Positions 8,868 to 16,563 of a stretch of DNA of 64,000 bases are shown piece by piece (position 1 is the stretch's first letter; every line of letters starts with the position of its first letter). The stretch is from an uncultured Gammaproteobacteria bacterium (GTDB taxonomy: Bacteria > Pseudomonadota > Gammaproteobacteria > JAADHQ01): positions 1-64,000 of the forward strand of contig CAMYJD010000005.1 in the NCBI GenBank assembly GCA_947258655.1. Direction: 5' to 3'. Below the pieces are notes generated by a model that was not told the DNA's origin, searched no databases, and worked only from the letters and a program-made list of their open reading frames with translations. A program made the position numbers and the translations under genes.

Positions 8868-9248
8868 TCAGGAACCCTCGACGTGGGCGAGTATTTTTTC
8901 AAATACCCCGTCAAGCTCCTCGCCGACCTTCATCAGTTCGGCGGATTCATAAGGGGCAAAAACTGTAGTCGGCAGGCGACATGCGACACATGTTGCATCA
9001 TCACTTTCATAGACATGAATGCGTATCGGAATGTCTATTCCGGCCGGCTTGCAGGCCTGCCAGACACGAATGGCAAAATCGGGACGGAATATTTCCAGGA
9101 TCTGGTCCGCCGGCACTTCCTTGCCAATCATTTTGGCATTGGCCTGGCCATTAATATGCGTTACAACACGCATGCCTTCGGCCTCTACACCCGCCTTGAG
9201 TTTTTCCACTGCCTCATCGGCACCCATCGTCGTTGTAAATGTCTTCAT
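8868..9248 (-). CDS. DUF302 family protein
   Basis: This 126-residue cytoplasmic protein begins [20 protein letters not shown] and has the DUF302 pattern: an amphipathic helix, a beta strand with a variable histidine ([12 protein letters not shown]), then [14 protein letters not shown] and a strand like IRIHVYES. It has cysteines at VWQACKPAG and CVACRLP. No biochemical role is established for the family as far as I know. It sits between the acyl-CoA-dehydrogenase-like gene (25-bp gap) and the rubredoxin oxidoreductase (1-bp gap), so it is cotranscribed with redox enzymes. The CVAC pair could bind a metal or take part in thiol chemistry, which is speculation. Confidence 0.88.
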   Translation of the reverse strand: MKTFTTTMGADEAVEKLKAGVEAEGMRVVTHINGQANAKMIGKEVPADQILEIFRPDFAIRVWQACKPAGIDIPIRIHVYESDDATCVACRLPTTVFAPYESAELMKVGEELDGVFEKILAHVEGS

Positions 9249-9273
9249 ACTTCTCCCGTTCAGATAATAGTGT

Positions 9274-10407
9274 TCAGGCGACCTCGTTCAGTCTCGCCAG
9301 CTCCTTACGTAAATGTTTGATCGCAGGCGTCACGATAGCCACGAAATAGGACTCGCGTAATTTGCGTTGTGCCGGGGCCTGGTTCAGATAGCCTTTCGCC
9401 CCGCTGTGCAGCATGGCCGATTGCGAAGCCCGTAGAGCCAATTCAGCAGCATTCAGTCGTACCTGCAGCACCTCACGGAAATAATCGTCCTCTGTTTCAA
9501 AAGGCTCTTCAGCCAATGCCATGACCGCATCTGTCGCATCATCCAGGTCCTGCTGGAGTTCATCTGGGCGATCATCCAGAAAGCAATTGACATGACCCAG
9601 TAACGGTTCAGCATCCAGCATCAGGTCAATACAGGACTGAATATTGCCGATGGCCATACCTGCCTGCAATAATACGATACCGGTGCGTGCGCGGCGTAAG
9701 AATGCGCCTCCATCATCATCGATAATCATGTCATCGGCAATAAATACGTCCTCGAAAATACAGGCAAAGGTTCGCGTTCCTTCGAGAGCAGTAAAATGGG
9801 CCGACTGCCTAAGGCTGAAACCCGGGGATGCACAGTCCACCAGTGCCATAACGGTATGCTTTTGCGTGCCCTCGAGCGAGAACAATGTGCCAAAAAAGTG
9901 ATCATCGCCCAGGTTCGAAACCCAGGGCAGGCTGCCATTGACGATATAACCGCCATCGACGCGCTTACCTTTCAGGCGCAGCTCTTCTATGCCTGCATAC
10001 GATTTCATCGGATTGGACATGCCAGTCCCTGCCAGCATCTCGGCATTGGCGATCCTGGGTAACCATGTTTCCCTGAGCGACGCATTCGCCGCATTCTGCA
10101 GATACCAGGCGCAGGTGTCCTGACACCACATTGCAAAACCTGTCGACATGCATTCATGCGAGACCGTACTCATCGCTTGAATGGCCGCACCCATATCATG
10201 GTCTTGCTCAGCACGGACTGCCGGGAGGTGCTGCATGAACGCACCAGCCCGACCCAGTTCTTGTAAAACCTGCTTCGGGTAATAACCTTCCAGGTCTATC
10301 TTGACCGTCAGCGGCTTTAATGAAGCGGCGACAATATCGGCTGTCTGCGCCAGCATGTCCTCCGCGGATCTTGATTCACCCGTCATCCGGGCAGCCAGAT
10401 CAGTCAT
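9274..10407 (-). CDS. Acyl-CoA-dehydrogenase-like flavoprotein
   Basis: This 377-residue protein has the three-part acyl-CoA dehydrogenase architecture: an N-terminal helical domain (to about 115), a central beta domain with LAGTGMSNPMKSY and VNGSLPWVSN, and a C-terminal four-helix domain ending GAKGYLNQAPAQRKLRES. The middle matches the FAD-contact region of the family, but I cannot point to the usual catalytic glutamate. No beta-oxidation or CoA gene is near. It may therefore belong to the DszC/SfnB-like branch, whose members can be flavin-dependent monooxygenases; this is inference. I chose ATG 10407 because AGGAG lies seven bases upstream. It follows osmC after 25 bp in the sigma54-type operon. 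Confidence 0.9.
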   Translation of the reverse strand: MTDLAARMTGESRSAEDMLAQTADIVAASLKPLTVKIDLEGYYPKQVLQELGRAGAFMQHLPAVRAEQDHDMGAAIQAMSTVSHECMSTGFAMWCQDTCAWYLQNAANASLRETWLPRIANAEMLAGTGMSNPMKSYAGIEELRLKGKRVDGGYIVNGSLPWVSNLGDDHFFGTLFSLEGTQKHTVMALVDCASPGFSLRQSAHFTALEGTRTFACIFEDVFIADDMIIDDDGGAFLRRARTGIVLLQAGMAIGNIQSCIDLMLDAEPLLGHVNCFLDDRPDELQQDLDDATDAVMALAEEPFETEDDYFREVLQVRLNAAELALRASQSAMLHSGAKGYLNQAPAQRKLRESYFVAIVTPAIKHLRKELARLNEVA

Positions 10408-10432
10408 AATCATACTCCTAATCATGGCCGCT

Positions 10433-10981
10433 TCAGGCCGGGGACACACTCACACCAACATTATTGCGCAGGGTATTGGCAACGGGAGACCAGACGTTGG
10501 AGTGCTTGATAATCTCATCCAGTTGCTCGCGCGGCGCGTCACCTTCTACATTGACCTTTACACGCACATCGGTAAAGCCCAACGGCTTGGCCGGATTCAG
10601 ATCGCCAGTGCCCCACACCGCGGTTACATTGATATCACCTTCCAGTTGTAATTCCAGTTTGGTCAGCTTGATGCCTTGCGCAGCTGCATTGGCGTGTACA
10701 CCCACGGCAAGGCAGGCACCGAGTGTTGCAAGCGCCGCCTCGGAGGGATTCGGCGCATTGTCTTCACCGAGCAGATGCGGCGGCTCATCGATCAGCATCG
10801 GTTCCAGATCACGGACATATGTCATATTGCGAAACTGTCCTTCACAGACTGTTTTGGCCTTGAGCGTTACGACCGAATCCGGATTGGCCTTGCCTTTCTC
10901 GCCCAGGGCCTTGAGCCCTTCGGTATCCAGCGGGCGCAGATAATCCACCGTGGTGGAAACAGTTTCAACAGTTGTACTCAT
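10433..10981 (-). CDS. OsmC-like protein lacking the second redox cysteine
   Basis: This 182-residue protein of the OsmC/Ohr superfamily has the first motif on the central helix, LGACLAVGVHANAAAQG, with one cysteine. The C-terminal motif of peroxidatic members, normally containing the partner cysteine before Pro-x-Ser/Thr, reads SNVWSPVANTLRNN here with Ser/Trp in its place. It may thus not act as a two-cysteine organic hydroperoxide reductase. It is the first gene of the four-gene operon. The ATG has AGGAG nine bases upstream, and the predicted sigma54 promoter at 11030-11045 gives a leader of about 40 nt. Confidence 0.92.
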   Translation of the reverse strand: MSTTVETVSTTVDYLRPLDTEGLKALGEKGKANPDSVVTLKAKTVCEGQFRNMTYVRDLEPMLIDEPPHLLGEDNAPNPSEAALATLGACLAVGVHANAAAQGIKLTKLELQLEGDINVTAVWGTGDLNPAKPLGFTDVRVKVNVEGDAPREQLDEIIKHSNVWSPVANTLRNNVGVSVSPA

Positions 10982-11029
10982 GCTTGTTCTCTCCTGTATT
11001 GTAAGTTGTCAAACATTCAGGAGATATAT

Positions 11030-11045
11030 TGCAATGCCTGTGCCA
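11030..11045 (-). promoter_or_regulatory. Sigma54 (-24/-12) promoter of the osmC operon
   Basis: On the minus strand the sequence reads TGGCAC, five bases, TTGCA (TGGCACAGGCATTGCA), an exact match to the RpoN consensus with GG and GC separated by 10 bases. The predicted transcription start is near 11019, about 38 bases before the osmC ATG. The operator-like palindrome at 11128-11139 lies about 115 bp upstream of that start. Confidence 0.88.
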
Positions 11046-11108
11046 CGCAGCAATATTGCAAAAATAACAACAAGTTAATTAAATCCGGCTGTGATAGACA
11101 CGGATGAC

Positions 11109-11139
11109 AGACATGTCTTTGTCCGATATTGTCGACAAT
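11109..11139. promoter_or_regulatory. Enhancer-like palindromes upstream of the osmC operon
   Basis: ATTGTCGACAAT at 11128-11139 is a perfect 12-bp palindrome and AGACATGTCT at 11109-11118 is a second, 10-bp one. The larger shares the core TTGTYGACAA with sites at 16063-16076 and 12826-12835. Its distance of about 115 bp from the sigma54 transcription start fits an upstream activating sequence, and the likely binder is the NifA-like regulator encoded next door. Confidence 0.7.
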
Positions 11140-11218
11140 GTCATCCTGCAATGGACAATTCCATCAATCGCTTGCCGGCACATAGATGGACGCGGGAATG
11201 CGTCAGAAACTGCAATGC

Positions 11219-12808
11219 TTAATATTGTATATTCAATTTCTGCATTCGATATCGCAGCTGTCTCGGTGTCAGCCCCAGACTTATTGCGGCACGGGTTTTA
11301 TTGCCATAATTCTTACGCAAGGCGTCTTCTATTTGTTCCGCCTCGTCATCCCTAACGCGCGCATAGGGACGAAAATTATCCGGCATCGATCCCGCAATCC
11401 CCGGCTTCAGGTACGCTACATTATTATTTTCAACAGACCCTTGCTCAACAATGCCATCCTCTTGCGCAAAAATCTGTTCTATCAGTAGACGCTGAATGAT
11501 ATTGTCCGTACTCATCAATACCGCACGTTTGACGACATTCTCCAGTTGACGAATATTGCCGTGCCACAGGTATGTCTCCATCAACTCCAGCGCCCCTGTA
11601 CCGAAGATTATATTACGGCCATACTCCTGATTTGCTGCGTTCAGAAAATGACGGGCAAGTATCGGAATATCGCCCTGCCGGGCACGAAGTGGAGGTAATT
11701 TAATCGGAAAGACATTGAGCCGATAGAACAGATCCAGCCTGAAACGGTTTTCGTTTACCGCTTCCTGCAGGTTCTTGTGCGTAGCCGCAACAATACGGAC
11801 ATCAAGCGGGATGTCCTTATGCCCCCCGACCCGCTGGATGACTCGCGACTCGAGCACCCTGAGCAACTTGGACTGCAAATCGATATCGAGATCACCGATT
11901 TCATCCAGGAACAAGGTCCCGCCCGAGGCCATTTCCATTTTTCCGCGCTTGCTTGTCGTTGCCCCGGTGAACGCACCCTTTTCATGCCCGAACAGTTCGG
12001 ACTCCATCAGGTTGGCAGGGATGGCGGCGCAATTGATACTGACGAACGGACCATCTGCACGCTTGCTGGCCATATGCTGCATTTTGGCAAAGCGCTCTTT
12101 ACCGGTACCTGATTCGCCCAGCAACAAAACCGTCGTTTCGGTTTCCGCCACCTGCAAGGCCTGTAACACAGCCTGCTGGATGGACTCGCTGTTACCGATA
12201 ATGCCATAACGGGCACCATGACTTTCCATCTTGTTTTTCAGTAGCCTGTTTTCCGACAACAAATCCGCTGTCCGCTCTGCAACCAGGTCCTGGATACGTA
12301 GAATCTGTCCGATAAAGGTCGCCACAACCTGTAACAGGGCAAGATCACGCTGAAACGGACGCTCGCGCTTGCGTAATCGATGCACGGCCAGCACACCGAT
12401 AGGTTTTTCTTCAAGGACAATGGGGACAGCCAGAAATGATACGGCCTCGTTCGGCAACGTCGAGCGATCGACTGCACGGGCAAGATAGGTCGGTTCGTCA
12501 TCGATATTCTGGATCAGGGCTATCTGCCCGGTCTGATATACCTTGCCGGTCACGCCTTCACCGATCGCATAACGTCCACGCAAGCGTTCTGCTTCGGTAA
12601 GACCATAGGCAAAACGGATGTCCAGCGTACCGGATGACGGGTCGGGCAATAACACCCTGCCGCGATTAAGCCCGAGCAATTGCGACATAATGCCAAGCAT
12701 GCCGTAAATGGCCGAGCCGGCGTTGTTGGAGCGGGTAATAAGGCGCGCCGCTTCCTGAACGACCAACAGCTCCGATTCGGGTGTACTGGCTATTTGACTG
12801 GTTTGCAT
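11219..12808 (-). CDS. NifA-like sigma54-dependent activator (GAF-AAA+-Fis)
   Basis: This bacterial enhancer binding protein has an N-terminal GAF sensory domain (about residues 20-170) and a central AAA+ domain with Walker A GESGTGKERF, the sigma54-contacting loop GAFTGA and Walker B LFLDEIGDL. The Fis-type helix-turn-helix at the end contains GLTPRQLRYRMQKLNI, closely NifA-like. The frame extends to a TTG at 12835, but the predicted sigma54 start near 12833 and the CAGG site favour ATG 12808 (MQTSQIAS), giving 529 residues. It sits between the ABC operon and the osmC operon, both with sigma54 promoters and a shared palindrome, so it is their probable activator. The GAF ligand is unknown, and there is no nif cluster here. 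Confidence 0.93.
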   Translation of the reverse strand: MQTSQIASTPESELLVVQEAARLITRSNNAGSAIYGMLGIMSQLLGLNRGRVLLPDPSSGTLDIRFAYGLTEAERLRGRYAIGEGVTGKVYQTGQIALIQNIDDEPTYLARAVDRSTLPNEAVSFLAVPIVLEEKPIGVLAVHRLRKRERPFQRDLALLQVVATFIGQILRIQDLVAERTADLLSENRLLKNKMESHGARYGIIGNSESIQQAVLQALQVAETETTVLLLGESGTGKERFAKMQHMASKRADGPFVSINCAAIPANLMESELFGHEKGAFTGATTSKRGKMEMASGGTLFLDEIGDLDIDLQSKLLRVLESRVIQRVGGHKDIPLDVRIVAATHKNLQEAVNENRFRLDLFYRLNVFPIKLPPLRARQGDIPILARHFLNAANQEYGRNIIFGTGALELMETYLWHGNIRQLENVVKRAVLMSTDNIIQRLLIEQIFAQEDGIVEQGSVENNNVAYLKPGIAGSMPDNFRPYARVRDDEAEQIEDALRKNYGNKTRAAISLGLTPRQLRYRMQKLNIQY

Positions 12809-12825
12809 GTCGATACCTGTTGCCA

Positions 12826-12835
12826 TTGTCGACAA
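12826..12835. promoter_or_regulatory. Palindrome TTGTCGACAA at the start of the activator gene
   Basis: This perfect 10-bp palindrome matches the core of the sites upstream of the osmC and ABC operons; the plus-strand context CATTGTCGACAA matches over 12 bases. It overlaps the predicted transcription start of the activator gene rather than lying upstream, a placement that would let the protein repress its own synthesis. Confidence 0.6.
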
Positions 12836-12843
12836 ACAACAAA

Positions 12844-12859
12844 TGCAATATCAGCGCCA
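12844..12859 (-). promoter_or_regulatory. Sigma54-type promoter of the activator gene
   Basis: On the minus strand TGGCGC, five bases, TTGCA (TGGCGCTGATATTGCA) keeps the GG-N10-GC spacing and differs from consensus only at the fifth base of the -24 box. The predicted start is near 12833, leaving a leader of about 25 nt to ATG 12808. Confidence 0.65.
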
Positions 12860-13012
12860 ATTACAGCCTGAGCAATCTAACTCACTGTACCCAAAGGGTT
12901 ATATACAATACTGTTCATATGCCTTAACCTGCATACAAACACAAGAATGCACGATAATGGGGCGCTATTGCGCCTGCATGCACACACATCGTCGCCTGTA
13001 TCTATTACGTTT

Positions 13013-13861
13013 TCAGCCCTGTTGATGCCAGCTGAAACGCTTGATCAATGAAACACAGACGCCGTCGAGAATAAATCCGATAATGCCGATAATCACGACA
13101 ATGGCTCCCAACGTATCGTATTCGAGGGTGTCGCGCGCATCATTGATTGCATAGCCAAGACCACTGGTAACACCCAGATATTCGGCCGGGACCAGGACAA
13201 TCCAGGCCACCCCGACCGCCAGGCGTATACCGGCAAATATATCCTGCCCAATCGCCGGCATAATGATTCGGCGCAGCATCTGCAAACCGTCGGCGCCGAG
13301 ATTACGCGCGACCTTGAACCACAACGGATCTATACGGCGTACACCTTGGGCAGTCGAGAACATAACCGGCCATACCGCGGCAATGGCAATCAGGAACACG
13401 ATTGCAGCGTCCCAGGTTGCGAATGCCAGCACCGCCACCGGCATCCATGCCAGTGGACTGATCATGCGCAGAAACTGGAATGGCACATGGGAAATTTCCC
13501 GCATACTGGCATTCAGACCAATGGCAACCCCGATCGGCACACCGGCGACGATGGCCCAGAGCAGGCCCATACCGATACGATACAGACTGGGACCGATCAT
13601 GTCCCACAGGCCGCCGGATGCGGCCATGTTCATCAAGGCCAGGAATGTAGGCTGTGGCGCGAATCCGGCGAATGAGGAAATATCCTCATCATTCTCGATG
13701 ACCCAGCCACCTAGCCACCATACGGCAAGCAATATGGAAATGCCCACGGCCGGATAACCGATAGTCGATAGAGCGAACTTCCTGAGCGCCGACCAACTGA
13801 TGCGCGAGGCAGCGGCGGCCCCGGTTTTACCCGGGTTATCCGCCATCTCAACTACATTCAT
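13013..13861 (-). CDS. ABC transporter permease, SsuC/NrtB type
   Basis: This 282-residue inner-membrane protein has about six membrane helices after a hydrophilic N terminus. The ATPase-coupling EAA-like loop reads GADGLQMLRRIIMPAIGQD and is followed by the family-typical FAGIRLAVGVAWIVLVPAE. The type is that of permeases for taurine, sulfonates, nitrate, bicarbonate or cyanate. Its ATG overlaps the stop of the binding-protein gene as ATGA, so it is the third gene of the transporter operon. The substrate cannot be told from the permease. Confidence 0.95.
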   Translation of the reverse strand: MNVVEMADNPGKTGAAAASRISWSALRKFALSTIGYPAVGISILLAVWWLGGWVIENDEDISSFAGFAPQPTFLALMNMAASGGLWDMIGPSLYRIGMGLLWAIVAGVPIGVAIGLNASMREISHVPFQFLRMISPLAWMPVAVLAFATWDAAIVFLIAIAAVWPVMFSTAQGVRRIDPLWFKVARNLGADGLQMLRRIIMPAIGQDIFAGIRLAVGVAWIVLVPAEYLGVTSGLGYAINDARDTLEYDTLGAIVVIIGIIGFILDGVCVSLIKRFSWHQQG

Positions 13862-15105
13862 ATCTTAACGATCTCGGTGCGCTCATACGGATTGGCCGGA
13901 TCGATGCCAGGGACCTTGGACCAGTCCATGAATTTCTCCATCGCGACCTTGACATGGTCGTAATTGACTAGGTCCTTGGTGACGAAGTCGGGATCGAGCT
14001 TGTCGAGGAAGGTCTTGTCGCCTCCGACCAGCGTATTGTTCATCTGCTCGACGATCATTTTGGTCGCCGATGGATAAGGCCAGGGCTGGAAGTCGATGCG
14101 CCCGTTACCCCATTCGGCCTTGTTCTGGATTGCGGCCGGCTCGGCATAGGTCGTTTCATCATACAGCGTCATTGCCCGCTTCACGACCTTGGACGGCATG
14201 GGCAGATAGCGCTTGCCGTTCTTGGACAGCATATGCGCGACCTCTTCTTTGTTTTCCTGCGCATAGATCTGCGCGCGCACGACGGCATTCATGACCTTTT
14301 GTGTCCAGGTCGGTTTGGCCGCCACTGTCTTTTCATTCATGCATACCACGCAGCACGGATGATTCTTCCAGATATCACCGGTAAAGCGCAGCATGGTACC
14401 GCCTGCCAGCAATTCACCCGCGGCATTAAATGGCTCCGCGACAATAAATGCATCGATCTTCTTCGAGGCCAGTGCCGGCGGCATATCCGGTGGCGGCATA
14501 ATCATCAGATTAACCTCGTCAGGGGCCAGCGTGGCCGTCTGTGGTTTGATCACAGGTTTGAGGCCAGCATCGCGCAGCGCCATTTGCAGGACGACATTAT
14601 GCATCGAGTACCAGTAAGGCACCGCGACCTGCTTGCCGCCAAGGTCCTTGAAGGTACTGGCCTTGATGTGTTTACCGACGACCAGGGCCGAGCCGTTAAG
14701 GTGCGCCCAGGACATGATTTTTACCGGAAAGTTGTTGTTATAACGCATCCATACCGGGATCGGCTTGAGTAAATGCACCAGATTGAACTTACCTGCGGCA
14801 AAGCCTTCAACCAGTGGCGACCAACCCCTGATTAATGTCGGCTTGGCCGCCTTCAGACCTTCCTCTTCGAAAAAACCCTTGGCATGCGCAACCAACAGCG
14901 CGGTTGCATCCAGAATCGGCAGGTAACCAATGCGCACAACTTCGTCTTCAGGTGGCTCGGCCAGTTTGGCCATGGCCTGACCCGGCAATGTCATGCCAGC
15001 CGCGAGACCTCCCATTGCGAGTGAATCCAGCAGAAAATCCCGCCGACTCATTTCGTGTTCAAAGATATAATCCAGATCTTCATCTTTCGATTTACTCATG
15101 CTCAT
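13858..15105 (-). CDS. Tat-exported ABC substrate-binding protein, NitT/TauT family
   Basis: The N terminus carries a twin-arginine export motif, SRRDFLLDSL at about residues 20-29, before a hydrophobic stretch ending in AMA, so the folded protein is sent to the periplasm. The mature part starts with the NrtA/SsuA-type pattern VRIGYLPILDATALLVAHA and KGFFEEEGL, and continues with two-lobed periplasmic binding features such as GKFNLVHLL and DAFIVAEPFNAAGE. At 415 residues it is longer than SsuA and nearer NrtA/CmpA. It lies 33 bp downstream of the ATPase gene and overlaps the permease gene. Tat export suggests a cofactor, metal or early folding. Candidate ligands are small anions or sulfonates; the true one is unknown. 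Confidence 0.94.
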   Translation of the reverse strand: MSMSKSKDEDLDYIFEHEMSRRDFLLDSLAMGGLAAGMTLPGQAMAKLAEPPEDEVVRIGYLPILDATALLVAHAKGFFEEEGLKAAKPTLIRGWSPLVEGFAAGKFNLVHLLKPIPVWMRYNNNFPVKIMSWAHLNGSALVVGKHIKASTFKDLGGKQVAVPYWYSMHNVVLQMALRDAGLKPVIKPQTATLAPDEVNLMIMPPPDMPPALASKKIDAFIVAEPFNAAGELLAGGTMLRFTGDIWKNHPCCVVCMNEKTVAAKPTWTQKVMNAVVRAQIYAQENKEEVAHMLSKNGKRYLPMPSKVVKRAMTLYDETTYAEPAAIQNKAEWGNGRIDFQPWPYPSATKMIVEQMNNTLVGGDKTFLDKLDPDFVTKDLVNYDHVKVAMEKFMDWSKVPGIDPANPYERTEIVKI

Positions 15106-15138
15106 TCACCACCATGTTTTAACGTTGACCCAATATTG

Positions 15139-15942
15139 TTATGCTGCTGCGAATGATGCTGCAGAATCATCTATTTGACCGGATGATTCCGGGGATGCAT
15201 CATCTCCCACCAGTTTTTCGAATTTATTCATCAATTCTGTACGTTTGTCGCTGAACTCCCTTGCACCGCGATTACGCGGAAATGGAAGATTGATTGTCAG
15301 CTCGCCAATCAGACGGCCGGGATTTGCATCCATAATAAGAACGCGGTCAGCCATGGCCACGGCCTCCTCGATATCATGCGTGACGATAACCATGGTCAGG
15401 TCCTCGCTGCCGACGATACGGGAAACCTCGTCCTGCAAATCGGAACGCGTGAATGCATCCAATGCTGAAAACGGCTCGTCGAGTAACAGGACTTCAGGAG
15501 AGGTTGCCAGAGACCGTGCCAGCGCAACGCGTTGCTGCTGACCACCGGACAGACTTTGCACACTGACATCGGCCTTGTCTGACAGGCCTACCATGGCCAG
15601 GAGCCTGTCCACCTTGTCGGGATCTTTTTTACCCGCGAACAGCAGGCCCAGCTCAGCGTTCTGGCGCACCGTCATCCACGGGTAGAGTGAAGGCTTCTGG
15701 AACATCATGTTATATTTGGCACTGGGACGCGTTAGCGTATGTCCATGAATACGCACACAACCCTCGCTCGGAAGCATCAGCCCGGCCAGCATGTGCAACA
15801 GCGTCGACTTTCCGCAACCGCTGCGGCCGATCAGGGCAACTCTCTCTGCTGGTTTTATCGTCAAGTCAATGTCCTTCAGGGTTGGCTCGGCCTGCCCCTT
15901 GAAGGTATGCGAAATATAATCGATATTGATTCCTGCACTCAT
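15139..15942 (-). CDS. ABC transporter ATPase, SsuB/NrtD type
   Basis: This 267-residue nucleotide-binding protein has Walker A GRSGCGKSTL, a Q loop in FQKPSLYPWMT, signature LSGGQQQRVALARSLA, Walker B VLLLDEPFSALD and the switch histidine in VIVTHDIEEA. It energises uptake with the permease and binding protein encoded directly downstream. It is the first gene of the operon: AGGA precedes the ATG by six bases, and a sigma54-type promoter lies at 15976-15992. The C-terminal tail (about residues 240-267) is acidic and serine-rich and looks non-conserved. Confidence 0.96.
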   Translation of the reverse strand: MSAGINIDYISHTFKGQAEPTLKDIDLTIKPAERVALIGRSGCGKSTLLHMLAGLMLPSEGCVRIHGHTLTRPSAKYNMMFQKPSLYPWMTVRQNAELGLLFAGKKDPDKVDRLLAMVGLSDKADVSVQSLSGGQQQRVALARSLATSPEVLLLDEPFSALDAFTRSDLQDEVSRIVGSEDLTMVIVTHDIEEAVAMADRVLIMDANPGRLIGELTINLPFPRNRGAREFSDKRTELMNKFEKLVGDDASPESSGQIDDSAASFAAA

Positions 15943-15975
15943 GGTTTATCCTGCTATGAAACCTGCCAGTATGTG

Positions 15976-15992
15976 TTGCAGATATCATGCCA
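15976..15992 (-). promoter_or_regulatory. Sigma54-type promoter of the ABC transporter operon
   Basis: On the minus strand TGGCATGATATCTGCAA keeps GG and GC ten bases apart, with TGGCAT for the -24 and CTGCA for the -12 element, a near-consensus RpoN promoter. The predicted start is near 15966, about 24 bases before the ATPase ATG. The palindrome at 16063-16076 is about 104 bp upstream of it. Confidence 0.75.
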
Positions 15993-16062
15993 TTCGGGCT
16001 ATATGTGCATTATTAAATGCTTACAGCGATATAGGCTGCACCTATAGCGATGCTACAGATGT

Positions 16063-16084
16063 CATTGTTGACAATGTCAGACAT
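16063..16084. promoter_or_regulatory. Enhancer-like palindrome upstream of the ABC operon
   Basis: CATTGTTGACAATG at 16063-16076 is a 14-bp palindrome apart from its central pair; ATGTCAGACAT at 16074-16084 overlaps it as a second palindrome with an odd centre. Over 16 bases the site matches that upstream of osmC with one difference (minus strand TGACATTGTC-R-ACAAT). It is placed as an upstream activating sequence for the NifA-like regulator. Confidence 0.68.
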
Positions 16085-16490
16085 TCTCGAATTTTTTCTG
16101 CCTACATGGGTGGAAAAGGTTGCGATACCGGGTATTAATACTGACTATTAGCCGAGAGAGACCATAAGTGTTCCGGGTAATCGAAGTCGAAAACTGGTCG
16201 TGAGTATTTCGTCTGTTATAAACAGTGCACCAGCGCAGGGCCATGTAATACCTTTTTGCGGATCCAATGCACAATCTGATCATATAGCTCGTATCGACCC
16301 TGGACAGCCAATCATGAATGCACGTCAGATTTCTTAGAATCTGATTAGCATTGTCATCGCGAGACGTGGATTTTTACGCCGCGGCGAGCTGTTAAGTTTT
16401 ATGTCCGACTTCATTGTTGATTGTGATACAGGGTTCTGTAGATTGCTTCGCACAGATAAAAGCGATAAAAGGCGATAAAAGGGGTCCGAT
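16085..16490. other. Non-coding stretch with short direct repeats
   Basis: I find no credible gene here. Toward its right end the octamer GATAAAAG occurs four times (starting at 16455, 16464, 16474 and 16488), two of them followed by GGGGTC, leading directly into the palindromic repeat at 16491. The pattern looks like partial or repeated copies of the element's end. Confidence 0.5.
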
Positions 16491-16563
16491 AAAAGGGGTC
16501 GGTGACATATGGAAATACAAATGATTATCATTTGTCACCGACCCCTTTTTAACCCTGACCCCA
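16491..16563 (+). repeat. REP-like palindromic repeat, copy 2, with GGGGTCAGGG tail
   Basis: AAAAGGGGTCGGTGACA at 16491-16507 and its exact complement at 16533-16549 form a 17-bp stem with a 25-nt loop. The core matches the copy at 7421-7466 in reverse orientation with four mismatches over about 43 bases. On the right it continues as CCCTGACCCC (GGGGTCAGGG on the minus strand), a second short motif sharing GGGGTC with the arm. It is joined directly to the 3' end of the adjacent minus-strand gene. Confidence 0.78.

Noticed and set aside
8867-8914. Longer start of the rubredoxin oxidoreductase at 8914.
   Set aside because: The extra 16 residues overlap the DUF302 gene and precede the rubredoxin fold; ATG 8866 has GAGGG at a good distance.
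11110-16080. Classic NifA site TGT-N10-ACA upstream of the osmC and ABC operons.
   Set aside because: I checked the TGT positions around both palindromes and none has ACA ten bases further on; the shared motif is TTGTYGACAA instead.
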